A DNA stretch of 64,000 bases from CBDBJK01 sp965206395 (GTDB taxonomy: Bacteria; Chloroflexota; Dehalococcoidia; Lucifugimonadales; CATOSD01). A program made the translations under genes and the position numbers. The notes beneath the pieces were generated by a model. That model did not search any database. It was not told where the DNA came from and saw only the letters and a program-made list of their open reading frames with translations. Positions within the stretch are counted from its first letter, which is position 1, and each line of letters opens with the position of its first letter. Of the stretch, positions 35,737 to 45,354 are shown piece by piece. Location: contig CBDBJK010000036.1 of the NCBI GenBank assembly GCA_965206395.1, forward strand, positions 1 through 64,000. The letters run 5' to 3'.

Positions 35737-37254
35737 GATATCCTTGCCCAGGAGGTCACGCGGGGGATGCGGGAGGCCGCGTCGAGAGGCTTCTGGATGA
35801 CCACCTACGCACCCTACGGCTACAAGCGGGTCCACGTCCAGGACGGGGCCGCGAAGCGCCCCAAGCTTGAGCTGAACCCGCCCGCCGACGCCGTGGTCAG
35901 ACGGGTCTTCGACATGGTGCTACAGGGCAAGAGCATCCTCGACGTGACCAAGACCCTCAACGCCGAGGGCATCCCCACCACCAACGGCAAGAAGTGGCTC
36001 AAGACCACCATCCACACCATGCTCTCCCACGAAGCCTACACCGGCACCCTGGTCTGGGGAGCCAACGCCAAGGACGGAGCGCCGCCCGTGCGCGTCGAGG
36101 ACGCACACCCCGCCATCGTCTCCAAGCGGGACTTCCAGAAGGCCAGGAGGTTGCTCGGGTCCCGCGCCCCCAAGAAGGTGAACCCCCGCCGGGCCTCCAG
36201 CCCCTACCTGCTCAGCGGCATCGCCAAGTGCGAGACCTGCGGCAAGGCCATGACCGCTGCCGAGGCCAAGAGCGGCAAGTACACCTACTACATCTGCCAC
36301 TCCCTGCTCAAGCGGGGCAAGGGAACCTGCAAGACCCCCAGGCTCAACGCCAAGAGCTTCGAGAAGCTCATCGTCAACGAGATTCGCGCCAACATCCTCA
36401 CCGAGTCCAACATCCGAGACCTGGTGAAGCTGCTGGACGAGGAGATGGACGGGGTGGCCCGCGACCAGCGGGAGAGGCTTCAGAACATCGAGGAGGAGCT
36501 TGAGGACGTGAAGAAGCGGCTGGGGCGCATCTGGAACCACATCGAGACGACCGACACCGAGATGGCCGACGCCTCAGACCGCATCAGGGAGCACCGGGAG
36601 CGCAAGGAGAAGCTGGAGATCGCCGCAGAGGAGGCGAGGGCGCTGCTGAAAGAGAGGCGGCAGTTCCTCGACAGCGCCGACACCATCGCCGCCTTCGCCG
36701 CCGAGATGAGCGAGTTCCTCAAGACCAGCGAGCTGACCGAGACCAAAGCCTTCGTCGGCTCCTTCGTCAAGGAGGTCGTGGTCAAGCCCGGCAGGGCCGC
36801 CATCGTCTACTCCATACCCACGCCGGAGGATTCTCCCATAGGGGGAGCGGACGCCGCAGAAATCGCCCTGAACGGGCGAGTTATGAATTCGGTACGTCAT
36901 GGTGGGCCGGACTGGACGAAATCGAGAACCGAGGCCGATTCCCGCTTCACACCGTCCTTTGGCATGGGAACGGTGTACGTCAGCGTCTCCTCGTCTCCCA
37001 CCACCTCGATGCCCTCCACGAAGTTGCGGATGAGTGCCTTCCGCTCGGGGAACGTCCCCTCTTGCAAGAACTCCCGGAAGTCCGCCACGTACCCCTTGAT
37101 CTCCTCGGTGGTCGGAAGCTCAACCCTCCGCTGCTCAAGCTGGGTCTCGGCGTCCTCTCTCGCAGCCTCCAGTTGCTCTTCACGGTGCCTCAGCGAGAAG
37201 ATTCGGGGCGACAGGACCTCCAACGTCAACTCGCTGGTTTCAAGGGCCTCGTAG
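35737..37254 (+). pseudogene. Large serine recombinase lacking the catalytic domain
   Basis: Starts mid-protein at DILAQEVTRGMREAASRG, with a stop codon upstream at 35710. The catalytic resolvase domain with its Ser is therefore missing. Present are the Recombinase domain (YGYKRVHVQDGAAKR, IPTTNGKKWLKTTIHTMLSH), the zinc ribbon (CETCGKAM...CHSLLKRGKGTC), a long coiled coil, and the C-terminal FVGSFVKEVVVKPG strand. Native sequence ends near 36915 (NSVRHGGPDWT); the rest of the frame is antisense to the convergent recombinase. On its own it could bind DNA but not cut it. Confidence 0.8.
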
Positions 37255-38471
37255 AGCCGCTCAAGACGCTTCCTCACGTCCCCTAGCTCGGCCTCGATGA
37301 CCTCCAGCCTGCCGGACAGCTCACCGGCCATTGCGTCGATCTCTTCCGCCACCAGCGTCACCAGCTCCACGATGGTCTCCTCGGTGAGGATTCGCTCCCG
37401 TATCTTCTCAACAATGAAGTCCTCCACCCTGGGGGCGTTCAGGTAGCGTGCGCTGCACGTCCCCGCTCCCTCCCGGAACAATGTCCCGCAGACGTAGTAG
37501 GCGAACTGGCCGCTCTTGGCCCCCTGGCCACTGTAGGGCCTGCCGCACACCCCGCACTTGAGCAGTCCGCTCAGCAGGAACTTGCTCCCCACTCTACCGG
37601 GCCTCTGCACCTTCGGGGCACGGTCCCGCATCGCCTGCTGCACGGCGTCGAACAGATCCCTAGACACCAGCGCGGGCCATGCTCCCTCCACTCGCACCGG
37701 GTCCTGGGCCTTCTCTACCTTGGTGGTTCTGCCCCAGACGGCGGTTCCGGTGTAGGCTTCGTTGGTCAGCAGGTAGTGGAGTCCTCCCTTGTACCAGCGC
37801 TTTCCCCTGTTGGTGATGCCCCGGTCGTTCAGGGTCCTGCATATCTCCTTGAGGCCGTAGCCGCTGAGCGAACTCTCGAATATCTCCTTCACCACCGGAG
37901 CGGTGGCGGGGTCAACTTCCAGCGTGGGACGCTCCTTCATCCCGTCGCTGACCTTCACCCGCCTGTAGCCGAAGGGGGCCTTGGAGCCGAGGAAGAAGCC
38001 TCTCGAAGCGGCCTCCCTCATTCCCCGGACAACGTCCTGCGCAAGATTTTCGCTGTAAAATTCGTCCACGCTCTCGATGATGGCCTCCATGAGCTTGCCC
38101 GTAGGGGAGTCGTCGGCGTGCTCGGTGATGGAGACTACCCTGATGCCCTTGCGCCGGAGCATGGACTTGAAGGCGACGGCGTGCTCCCGCTTTCGGGTGA
38201 ACCGGCTGAACTTCCAGACAAGGATGACCTCAAAGGGAGCCTTCGGCTGGCTGCCCTCCTCGATCATCTCTCTGAACTGGGGTCTGTCCGCCACGCGTCC
38301 GCTCTCGGCCTCGTCCACGTACTCGCGGGCGACGGAGTAGTCGTTGGCCTTGGCGTAGTCTTTGAGCGCCCTCAGTTGGGCGGACACGGACAGGTCAACG
38401 TCCTGCCGGTCGCTGGATACCCTGGCGTACAGGGCCGCCGGTGTGAGCGGCTGTAGGTGCTTCTTCTTCAT
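36897..38471 (-). CDS. Large serine recombinase (intact)
   Basis: 524 residues from ATG 38471, chosen because AAGGAGG lies just upstream and the resolvase fold begins soon after. The resolvase domain has ALYARVSSDRQ with the nucleophilic Ser, LVWKFSRFTR and the LMEAIIESVDEFYSE helix. It is followed by the Recombinase domain, a zinc ribbon (CGVCGRPY...CGTLFREGAGTC), a coiled coil and a terminal beta strand (EETLTYTVPMPKDG). It should integrate or excise a mobile element at att sites. Its 3' end overlaps that of the truncated recombinase on the other strand. Confidence 0.9.
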   Translation of the reverse strand: MKKKHLQPLTPAALYARVSSDRQDVDLSVSAQLRALKDYAKANDYSVAREYVDEAESGRVADRPQFREMIEEGSQPKAPFEVILVWKFSRFTRKREHAVAFKSMLRRKGIRVVSITEHADDSPTGKLMEAIIESVDEFYSENLAQDVVRGMREAASRGFFLGSKAPFGYRRVKVSDGMKERPTLEVDPATAPVVKEIFESSLSGYGLKEICRTLNDRGITNRGKRWYKGGLHYLLTNEAYTGTAVWGRTTKVEKAQDPVRVEGAWPALVSRDLFDAVQQAMRDRAPKVQRPGRVGSKFLLSGLLKCGVCGRPYSGQGAKSGQFAYYVCGTLFREGAGTCSARYLNAPRVEDFIVEKIRERILTEETIVELVTLVAEEIDAMAGELSGRLEVIEAELGDVRKRLERLYEALETSELTLEVLSPRIFSLRHREEQLEAAREDAETQLEQRRVELPTTEEIKGYVADFREFLQEGTFPERKALIRNFVEGIEVVGDEETLTYTVPMPKDGVKRESASVLDFVQSGPP

Positions 38472-38511
38472 GTCATCCTCCTTGTCTGGAATGTCGTCGC
38501 TGTTTTCGATT

Positions 38512-38910
38512 TCAACCTCCCGCCACCTGGACCCAAACAATCCCGTCAACGTGTTCAAAGTGCCCATCGGCTGAAACGAGATCGGCACCCGTTTCCATGG
38601 CATGGGCCGCAATCCAGACATCGTTTGTCGGAATTGGCCGCCCTTTGGCCTTCAACCCTGACATTACCCGTGAGTAGCGGTCCGCAGTCACCGGACCCAC
38701 AGGAACAAAGGACACGTAGGGACGTTCGAGGAAGGACCGAAGTTCCGCAAGGTTCTGCTCGAAGTGCGCACCCTGCCGGAAGCCGAATAACTGCTCACCT
38801 ACCACAACAGCCGAGAACAGCACCTCCTCAGCGGCGTGTATCAGGTCTCTCACCTGGTGGTTGCCCCGCATGAACGCGGAGTAGGCGTTGGAGTCTAGTA
38901 GAATCCTCAT
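38512..38910 (-). CDS. vapC: VapC-family PIN-domain toxin
   Basis: 132 residues from ATG 38910, which overlaps the antitoxin stop as ATGA. All four PIN acidic positions are seen: RILLDSNAY, VVVGEQLFG, TNDVWIAAHA and LVSADGHFEHV. As an RNase it would cut tRNA or mRNA when freed from its antitoxin. It stabilises mobile DNA next to the serine recombinase gene. It appears intact. Confidence 0.88.
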   Translation of the reverse strand: MRILLDSNAYSAFMRGNHQVRDLIHAAEEVLFSAVVVGEQLFGFRQGAHFEQNLAELRSFLERPYVSFVPVGPVTADRYSRVMSGLKAKGRPIPTNDVWIAAHAMETGADLVSADGHFEHVDGIVWVQVAGG

Positions 38911-39170
38911 GCCCACGCGGACTCGTCCACAGTCTCGAAGACCTCAAGGGCAGCATCAAAACCCTCTGCCTCATCTCGGCTCCATACGCCGAACAGGTCG
39001 TCTAACGAAGACCCTATCGCGTTCGGATTCCCCTTGCGGTCCGTTATACCGGCACCCTTCCTGAGCAGCCTCAACGCAGCTTGATTCAGAGAGATTCCCT
39101 CCTGCCTTGCGAGGCTATGCATAATGGTGCTCAGTTCGTCGTCGAATCCTCTGAGCGTAAGTTGGTTCAT
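38907..39170 (-). CDS. vapB: VapB/FitA-type antitoxin
   Basis: 87 residues. The N-terminal 40 (NQLTLRGFDDELSTIMHSLA and EGISLNQAALRLLRKGAG) have the beta-strand plus two helices of a ribbon-helix-helix DNA-binding domain. The acidic C-terminal tail (DDLFGVWSRDEAEGFDAALE) would occupy the toxin active site. It overlaps vapC by four bases, so the two are cotranslated and likely autoregulated. Confidence 0.82.
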   Translation of the reverse strand: MNQLTLRGFDDELSTIMHSLARQEGISLNQAALRLLRKGAGITDRKGNPNAIGSSLDDLFGVWSRDEAEGFDAALEVFETVDESAWA

Positions 39171-39261
39171 GTCGTGTTACCTCCTTGAGAGTCATTATTA
39201 GAGGCGCTACGAGTCAGTATATCCGTCACCCATGCGCGGGTCAAGGCTCGTCGGTCAATTC

Positions 39262-39717
39262 TCAGATGAACAGTCGCCACGTGAGCAGACCGCAGATGAC
39301 GAGCAGCACGACGGCGGTCACGCGGAGCATGGTAAACAACTGCTTCGTCTCCTTGTGCGCGGCGGTCTCCTTCCGGTACGCCTCCTCAAGCTCCGCATAC
39401 GCCTGTCTGCTGGCGGATACGGACTCTCTGGCCTCGTCCCGCTCCCTCTCCAACTCGGATGCTCCATGCTGCAACTCCGAGGCGCTTTGTTCCAACTCCC
39501 GCACGGTCCGCTTAAGCTCTTCCTCCCTGATGATGGCCCGGCGCAGCAGCTCCTCGTCGCTCAGATGCTCCGGCCCGTGCATCCCCACGAACACCCGGCG
39601 GCCCTCCCTGCGGACCTCGACATCTCTCCTCCCGATCATCCGGTCGAGGGTCGAGAGGGATACCTCCAGTTCCTCCGCCGCCTCCGCTTTCGGCACCCAG
39701 CGGACAGGCTCGTCCAT
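39262..39717 (-). CDS. HTH - coiled-coil - tail-anchored membrane protein
   Basis: 151 residues in three parts. Residues 5-45 form an excisionase/MerR-like winged helix (VPKAEAAEELEVSLSTLDRM, EVRREGRRVFVG). Residues 50-125 are a long Glu/Arg-rich coiled coil. Residues 128-150 form one membrane span (MLRVTAVVLLVICGLLTWRLF). The product could tether a DNA site to the membrane, as expected for a segregation or relaxosome factor. It stands between the VapBC pair and the replication-relaxation gene in the same orientation. Confidence 0.7.
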   Translation of the reverse strand: MDEPVRWVPKAEAAEELEVSLSTLDRMIGRRDVEVRREGRRVFVGMHGPEHLSDEELLRRAIIREEELKRTVRELEQSASELQHGASELERERDEARESVSASRQAYAELEEAYRKETAAHKETKQLFTMLRVTAVVLLVICGLLTWRLFI

Positions 39718-39819
39718 CGCTGCTTCCTCCCTTTAGGCTGACACGTCAGGGGTGCAAACGTGCAATCAAGGTGTCTTCGGACCCGCCACATATTTTAGCA
39801 TGGCGTCCCACTTTGGACC

Positions 39820-39843
39820 TTGATACGTCATACGATGCGTCAA
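39820..39843. promoter_or_regulatory. Imperfect palindrome, candidate operator
   Basis: TTGATACGTCA followed by TACGATGCGTCAA makes an imperfect dyad of 24 bases. It lies in the 248-base gap between the replication-relaxation gene and the HTH-coiled-coil gene, about 100 bases upstream of the latter. The HTH protein is a plausible binder; this is inference from position. Confidence 0.3.
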
Positions 39844-39965
39844 CCCCCTTCCGTAGCTAAAACAGGGGTGAAATGAGCATCGGCGGACCCTGAAACTCGC
39901 CCCGCCGACGCAACTTTGCAGCCCCCAACCGGCATGGAGGGCAGATAGCGATGCATCAGCGCTAT

Positions 39966-41672
39966 CTACGTGTCACCCCCTACAGGACGCATCCGGTGGT
40001 AGAGGGAGTCCCATCGGTAGGCCCGCAGGCCGCACAGCGCCAGTCTGGGGGACTCCTGCGCCCACAGTGGACGCCAGGACTGGCCAAGTATCCCTGTGGC
40101 GGACAGCACTGTAATGCACGACACGAGGATGGGCAGCGACATGGTGGCCAACTGGGACGCCGTGCGCACGTAGGTGTCCTCGACCTCCTCGGTGTCCACG
40201 ACGAACAGCGTGGTGGGGAACGGAGGCTGGTCTTCCTTTGGTGCGGGAGACCAGTAGTAGCTCTCATAGGGGTCCAGGCGGGCAAGGACTCCCCTGGGGT
40301 GACGGGCACGTAGCTCATGCTCAAGATAGAACGGCACGTGAAGGCCGCCGGTAAGCAGATGCCCCACGGCGTCGGGGGCGATGGCCGACTCCCCCCAGTT
40401 GTAGGCACGGTCGGACCTGGCGGTGGGGACAGACCACTGGAGTTCGCTTGACGAATCCTCTCTGGACTCCGCTTCAAGCTGCGACAGGAACCAGGTGATG
40501 CCGTCGGCGTGCTTCGTCTGCCGCGCCCACGTCTCGATGCGGTGACCCACGTGTCGTCTCCGGCCCTGTTTGTCGGTGGTGAGGGCCGTGCTCCAGATGC
40601 CCCGCGTGGTGGGAAGCTCGGCGCGGTCCCGGTGCGTAATGTAGCGAATACCCTCGGCGGACAGGGTGTAGCGAACGTCGCCTCGTTTGCCGTGACGCTC
40701 GATGAGGCCCCAGGTTTTCACGAGGTTGTGCATCATCTGGCTGACTCGTCCCTCGGAGACGCCGAGCCAGGTCGCCAGGTGCTCACGGGGGATCATCGGG
40801 TGGTCGGTGATGAGGTCGAGTGTCCGCTTCTCCGAGGGTGTGATGCCGAAGGCCGACGCAGCCTCCACCATCCGCTCAGGGCGGGGTATGGAGGCGCGTT
40901 TGCGCTCCGGCGACTCGGTGCGTGGCCTTCCGCCGGGGCTGCCCTGGGAGCTGACGTGATTGAGGGTGTGGTACGTGCTTCCGAACAGCCCCGTGGTCTG
41001 CTGCCAGAGGCGAAGGTCCTGCCGTTCAAGCGCATCCCTCGACTCCACGGCGATGTAGGAGTCCCTGAGATAGATGCGCTCGCAGAACCTCCCCGTCAAC
41101 CTCTGCTCCCACACGCTGGGAACCAGGATCAGGATGGTGTCGGGGCGGCGAGGGTAGTCGTACTCGGCTATGGCTCTCAGCCGGTCGTAGAGCGATCGGC
41201 GCCGCAGGGCCAAGCCCTGGCGGACTACGCCGAAGCTGCGGCCGTCGTGGACGGTGATTGTTGCGTCGAAGCGACCCCTGCGGTGGAACTCCACGTGCGA
41301 GCGGAGCCCGTCGATGCCGGGGGAGAGTGTGGCTGCAAGACGGTAGACGGCAGCCACCGCGTCCATCCGGCGGACGAGCAGTGTCAGCCACTCCCTGGAC
41401 ACGGGGTAGGCGCGCACGAAGTCCGAGGGCGTCGCAAAGCCGAGAGTCTCGGCGGCTTCGCTGATGCCTTGGGCTGTCAGGTAGTATCTCTGGCTCGACG
41501 GCAGTTGGACGGTGCCGTGGCTGACCCGCCCAGCGGTGCAGTTCGTCAGCAGGCTGGCCAAGGCTCGGTGAACCGTGGCGTGAGGCTCGCCCAGGATGCC
41601 TGCCAGCTCCGCCGAATCGACGAACGGCGTCCGGCTGAGGGAGTCGAGCAGCTGTCGTTCGGAGAGTGCCAT
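39966..41672 (-). CDS. Replication-relaxation family protein
   Basis: 568 residues, apparently full length. The N-terminal winged helix (RQLLDSLSRTPFVDSAELAG) precedes the family core (FVRAYPVSREWLTLLVRRMD), and a second winged helix (HLATWLGVSEGRVSQMMHNL) lies near residue 300. The C-terminal half includes FYLEHELRARHPRGVLARL and VVDTEEVEDTYVRT. Proteins of this family occur in conjugative and integrative elements and are thought to act in relaxation or replication initiation. It is a distant paralogue of the truncated gene at 31299. Start ATG 41672. Confidence 0.8.
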   Translation of the reverse strand: MALSERQLLDSLSRTPFVDSAELAGILGEPHATVHRALASLLTNCTAGRVSHGTVQLPSSQRYYLTAQGISEAAETLGFATPSDFVRAYPVSREWLTLLVRRMDAVAAVYRLAATLSPGIDGLRSHVEFHRRGRFDATITVHDGRSFGVVRQGLALRRRSLYDRLRAIAEYDYPRRPDTILILVPSVWEQRLTGRFCERIYLRDSYIAVESRDALERQDLRLWQQTTGLFGSTYHTLNHVSSQGSPGGRPRTESPERKRASIPRPERMVEAASAFGITPSEKRTLDLITDHPMIPREHLATWLGVSEGRVSQMMHNLVKTWGLIERHGKRGDVRYTLSAEGIRYITHRDRAELPTTRGIWSTALTTDKQGRRRHVGHRIETWARQTKHADGITWFLSQLEAESREDSSSELQWSVPTARSDRAYNWGESAIAPDAVGHLLTGGLHVPFYLEHELRARHPRGVLARLDPYESYYWSPAPKEDQPPFPTTLFVVDTEEVEDTYVRTASQLATMSLPILVSCITVLSATGILGQSWRPLWAQESPRLALCGLRAYRWDSLYHRMRPVGGDT

Positions 41673-41796
41673 ATGTCCAGCCTAGCAAAGGAGTTGCGCG
41701 GTAGGCAGCCGTCACGTGTCAGCACCAGTGCATGGGACGCACAGATATACGGATGGAATTTCCCTTGAAGCTGCGCCGGAAGTGAGTTAGCTGCTG

Positions 41797-44700
41797 CTAG
41801 CCGCCTGCCAGCAACTGGCCGACAGTGTTCTCCACTGCCATCCCCTCGTTCGACGTGTGCAGCCATGTCCGCAACTCTCGGCGCACGATGGCTACGGTTA
41901 GCTTGTCTCCACTCTTCTCGCGGAGTTCCTCCAATTTCCTCTTTGCCTCAACCGCCGCGGTCGCTCCAGCCTCGGCAATGGCGACATGCAACGCCTGCGT
42001 CGGATCGAACTCCGGGATGGCCAGCTTCCACAGATGCTTGTGTAGGTCCCGCGCCCCGAACTGGCCCTTGGTCATCAATGGTTTGACTGCTTCCCTAAGA
42101 GCTGCGCTGTTGATGATGGCCAGCAGGTAGTTGGCTTCTTCAATGCTTTTGCAGGGAACCCAGAACAGTACGTTCTCTACCAAGTCATTTCTTTCATGCG
42201 AGATAGCCGCCGTTGGCTCACCTGACTTCGTGTACACGACTCGAAACGCACTGTCTCCCGCGTCATGCTGCCATTCCAATTGGGAAGTTAGCTTACCCAT
42301 GTAGTCCAGTTGACTGAGTAGGTTTAGGTCGTTGGCCAGTGCCTTATTCTTATCCCATAGACGGCTGATCGTCTGCCAGCGCTCCCTCATCCGCCGTTCC
42401 AACCCACCTAACCGAACACCGCCCGTGCCGTCGTCATCGGCAGGTAAGGTGGCGTCGCCCTGTTTCATCGGTAGTAGCGCTTTCAGAGGCTCCAGGGTGA
42501 CGTAGGGGGCGATGGTTTCCCCCAGATGTACATAGAACAGGTGCCGCTTCTCCACCGTCTGGGCGGTGATAGCGGTAAGGTCCAAATCCTTCCAGGGAGC
42601 CTTGTCCTGACTGCCTCGGCGCGGATTGACCGTGACCGTCGGTGCCGCCTGTACGATGGCAGTGTTGCTCGTCTCGTCAACGAAGAACAACACCCTTGGG
42701 AATATCGTGGCCCCGTTCCGAGCTAGTGCTGCATAGGGTGAGTTGCCATCCGTGCCTCGAATGGTGATGCTATCTTGTTCCCGCCGCACGTCATTGGCAC
42801 CTGCGCTGCCTCGCCAACGTTCTATTGTGCCGCCCAGAGGTTTACCGGGAACGTCCTGAGAGAGCTTGCGGGCGAAGACCACCGAGGCGGGTAATGGGAA
42901 AAAGCTGTTAGGCTTGAGCTGTTCCAAGTCCCAGGCAGGTTTGAGAGTGAAGTCCACCTGAACGCTCGGTCCTGTCTTTCGCGCCCGCCACCGACCGCTA
43001 CGCCACTTGGAGTATTGCCCGCCCTGAATTGCGCTGTGGGGCAGAACAAAGCCGATAAGCCCCCCGTCCTTCAGATACAGGTCGACGCTGCGGGCAAAGA
43101 ACAGCCCGGCCACGTCCTGCTGTGTGGCATAGTGTCTCCCAGCCCAGATGCCATAGGTGTTCCGGCTCAGGTTCAGCAGCTCGTCCCGCAGGATGTCTGC
43201 AGTCCGGTTGTAGTTGATCCAGGGTGGGTTGCCGATTACCACATCGACCTTGGAGCGCGACAGCACCACGGGGCGCACCATGTTCCGGGCGTAGTAGGCC
43301 CAGATGTGATTGCGTCCCTTGTCGTGGAGCCGTTGCATCGCGGCTATGGTGTTTCCGATGACTTGGCGCTCGGCGGAGTCTTTGATCCCGTTGTCATCCA
43401 GGGCTAGAAACGGGTCGTCTCCCCGCTCGATTGAGGCCGAAACATCCCCCATCAAGGCGTCGAAAGTCTCGGCCCGCTCCACCAGGCTGGTGGGGAAGAC
43501 CAACTCGGTGTTCTCCTCATCCTCTACTTGGACCGTTATGTTGTGCTCGGCGAACATGTCACCCGTGCGGAAGCGTAGTTGCAGGGCGTCCCCCAGGTAG
43601 ACCGGGATGGACAGGGATGCGTCGTGCCCGGCGGCGCTAGCGGCACTGATGGCCGGACGAGCGGCCAGGGTCCAGGCGGCCCGGGCAAGGTGCACTGCTA
43701 CTGGGTGAACGTCGATGCCCGTCACCGCCTCTCGCAGCCGATTAAGGACCTCCCTTGGTTCCCAGCTGGCTGCTCTGGCGGCGGCTAGGAAATGGGTCAC
43801 CGCCTCGGCCACGAAGGTCCCGGAGCCGCAGGCCGGGTCCAGCACGCGTTGTTTCAGCGGTTCGTCCACCAACTCACGTATCATGGCGCGGGCCAGCCAT
43901 GCAGGGGTGTAGTACTCCCCCAACTGCCGCCGCTCCTCCGGCGGGATAACCGACTCGTAGAGCGTCGCCGCAGTGTCCAGCGGGGCCTCCGCCCAGTCGA
44001 ATCTGGCCAATCGACGGGCTAGGGTTTGCAGCAGCGGCTCCCCGCCGACTTCGTTGGGCCAGGCGAAGAAGTCCGACTCCAGCACTCCCTGCAACCCGGT
44101 GGCACAGTGCAACGCTCGGCCTTGAAGCAAGTCTGCGGAGTCGGTCTCGGCCAGGCGGCGGATGTCGATGCCGAATGAAGCCTGCACCACCATGCCGATG
44201 ACAGCGCTCAGGTAGGTGTGGCGGACGAACAGATCGTCCATCTCCTCCGCGCCGATCCCAACCGCAGCCAGTCGGGCTTGCGCCTCGGCACTCATCCCCT
44301 CCGTGGTGTAGGCGATTTCGCCCAAGGCGGTGCGAAGCAGGTCGTACCACAACCGCCGCTTGACCCGGATGGTCTCTAGCTCGGCGTTCTCTTCGTAGAG
44401 GGCTTTCAGGGCGGCGATGTCCCGCTGGTAGGAGGGGCTGCCCGGCCCGAAGTGCTCAGCGATTCCCTCCCTACCGGGACTGACTCCCTCCAGGGATACC
44501 AGGGCCGAATCCCTCAGCCACTCGTAGAGGGGAAACCACCCATCCGGTTCCTCCAGAATGAAGGCATACGGGCGAGTCAAACGCACCTCGCCTGCTCCGG
44601 GCCAGCGCAGGAGCCACCGCCTACTGTCGGTTAGAACACCCATCCTGACTCGGCCCTGTGACGCCGATTGGGTTAGGTAGTCGTCAAGTTGCTTGACGTT

Positions 44701-44967
44701 CTCTGGATCAGGTTCCCCCCCTGGGGCGGTGCCAACCCTACGCTTGAACTCGATGAAGGTGTCCAGCGCGGTCAGATCAACAGCGCGGCGGGAAGCTTCC
44801 GAGGGAGGGTTCTCCTCGACCATCTCTTCGCTGCGGGCCAGGCCGGTGAGGATGAGAAAGTCCCGCACCGCGCTGGTGATGTTGGCCTCGGGCTCGAAGT
44901 TATCATGCCGCCGCAGTATCTCGGAGGCGGCATTGCGATACCTGGGGTCGCTCGTATCAATGTGCAT
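41797..44967 (-). CDS. Single-chain type IIG-like restriction-modification enzyme
   Basis: 1,056 residues. The N terminus contains RAVDLTALDTFIEFKRRVGT, a D...ExK pattern expected for a PD-(D/E)XK nuclease. The central N6-adenine methyltransferase has motif X region YYTPAWLARAMI, motif I VLDPACGSGTFV and motif IV VVIGNPPWINYN. The last ~350 residues should form the target-recognition domain. One polypeptide would therefore methylate adenine in its recognition site and cut unmethylated DNA. No separate specificity subunit is nearby; a HigBA pair lies just upstream on the same strand. It appears intact. Confidence 0.88.
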   Translation of the reverse strand: MHIDTSDPRYRNAASEILRRHDNFEPEANITSAVRDFLILTGLARSEEMVEENPPSEASRRAVDLTALDTFIEFKRRVGTAPGGEPDPENVKQLDDYLTQSASQGRVRMGVLTDSRRWLLRWPGAGEVRLTRPYAFILEEPDGWFPLYEWLRDSALVSLEGVSPGREGIAEHFGPGSPSYQRDIAALKALYEENAELETIRVKRRLWYDLLRTALGEIAYTTEGMSAEAQARLAAVGIGAEEMDDLFVRHTYLSAVIGMVVQASFGIDIRRLAETDSADLLQGRALHCATGLQGVLESDFFAWPNEVGGEPLLQTLARRLARFDWAEAPLDTAATLYESVIPPEERRQLGEYYTPAWLARAMIRELVDEPLKQRVLDPACGSGTFVAEAVTHFLAAARAASWEPREVLNRLREAVTGIDVHPVAVHLARAAWTLAARPAISAASAAGHDASLSIPVYLGDALQLRFRTGDMFAEHNITVQVEDEENTELVFPTSLVERAETFDALMGDVSASIERGDDPFLALDDNGIKDSAERQVIGNTIAAMQRLHDKGRNHIWAYYARNMVRPVVLSRSKVDVVIGNPPWINYNRTADILRDELLNLSRNTYGIWAGRHYATQQDVAGLFFARSVDLYLKDGGLIGFVLPHSAIQGGQYSKWRSGRWRARKTGPSVQVDFTLKPAWDLEQLKPNSFFPLPASVVFARKLSQDVPGKPLGGTIERWRGSAGANDVRREQDSITIRGTDGNSPYAALARNGATIFPRVLFFVDETSNTAIVQAAPTVTVNPRRGSQDKAPWKDLDLTAITAQTVEKRHLFYVHLGETIAPYVTLEPLKALLPMKQGDATLPADDDGTGGVRLGGLERRMRERWQTISRLWDKNKALANDLNLLSQLDYMGKLTSQLEWQHDAGDSAFRVVYTKSGEPTAAISHERNDLVENVLFWVPCKSIEEANYLLAIINSAALREAVKPLMTKGQFGARDLHKHLWKLAIPEFDPTQALHVAIAEAGATAAVEAKRKLEELREKSGDKLTVAIVRRELRTWLHTSNEGMAVENTVGQLLAGG

Positions 44968-45021
44968 AGGAATTGGGCGTTCTATCCCGTAGCAGTAGGC
45001 TCTTATCGGTCGGCCGCCGAC

Positions 45022-45354
45022 TCATACCCCACCCACCTGGGTCGTCTCTCGTGGTCGCACCCGTGCCTTGATATGGGTCCCAGATTCGATCTCCGCCACG
45101 CGCAGCTCGAAGGCCTTCTGGAGGTTCTGCCACAGTTGGGGTGTGGTGCCGAAGTAGCAGGAAAGACGTAGAGCGGTGTCAGCCGTTATCCCGCGCTGCC
45201 CCTTCAGGATTGCCGTGACTCGATTCGTGGGTACATCGAGAGCCTTGGCCAGCGCGTTCGCCGACAGCCCAAGCTCCTCAAGCTCCTCACCCAGTATCTC
45301 GCCAGGGTGCACCGGCCTCATCCCATTGCTCAGAATCATATCCAAACTCCTCAT
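45022..45354 (-). CDS. higA: HigA-family antitoxin
   Basis: 110 residues from ATG 45354, which shares one base with the toxin stop (TGATG). The longer open frame lies within the toxin gene and is not used. RPVHPGEILGEELEELGLSA, then NALAKALDVPTNRVTAILKG and ADTALRLSCYFGTTPQLW, is the HTH_3/VapI-type helix-turn-helix of HigA. It neutralises HigB and represses the operon. Toxin-first gene order is typical of higBA. Confidence 0.88.
   Translation of the reverse strand: MRSLDMILSNGMRPVHPGEILGEELEELGLSANALAKALDVPTNRVTAILKGQRGITADTALRLSCYFGTTPQLWQNLQKAFELRVAEIESGTHIKARVRPRETTQVGGV

Noticed and set aside
40509..41768. 419-codon plus-strand frame over the replication-relaxation gene
   Set aside because: Antisense; the minus-strand protein has a clear homologue within the window.
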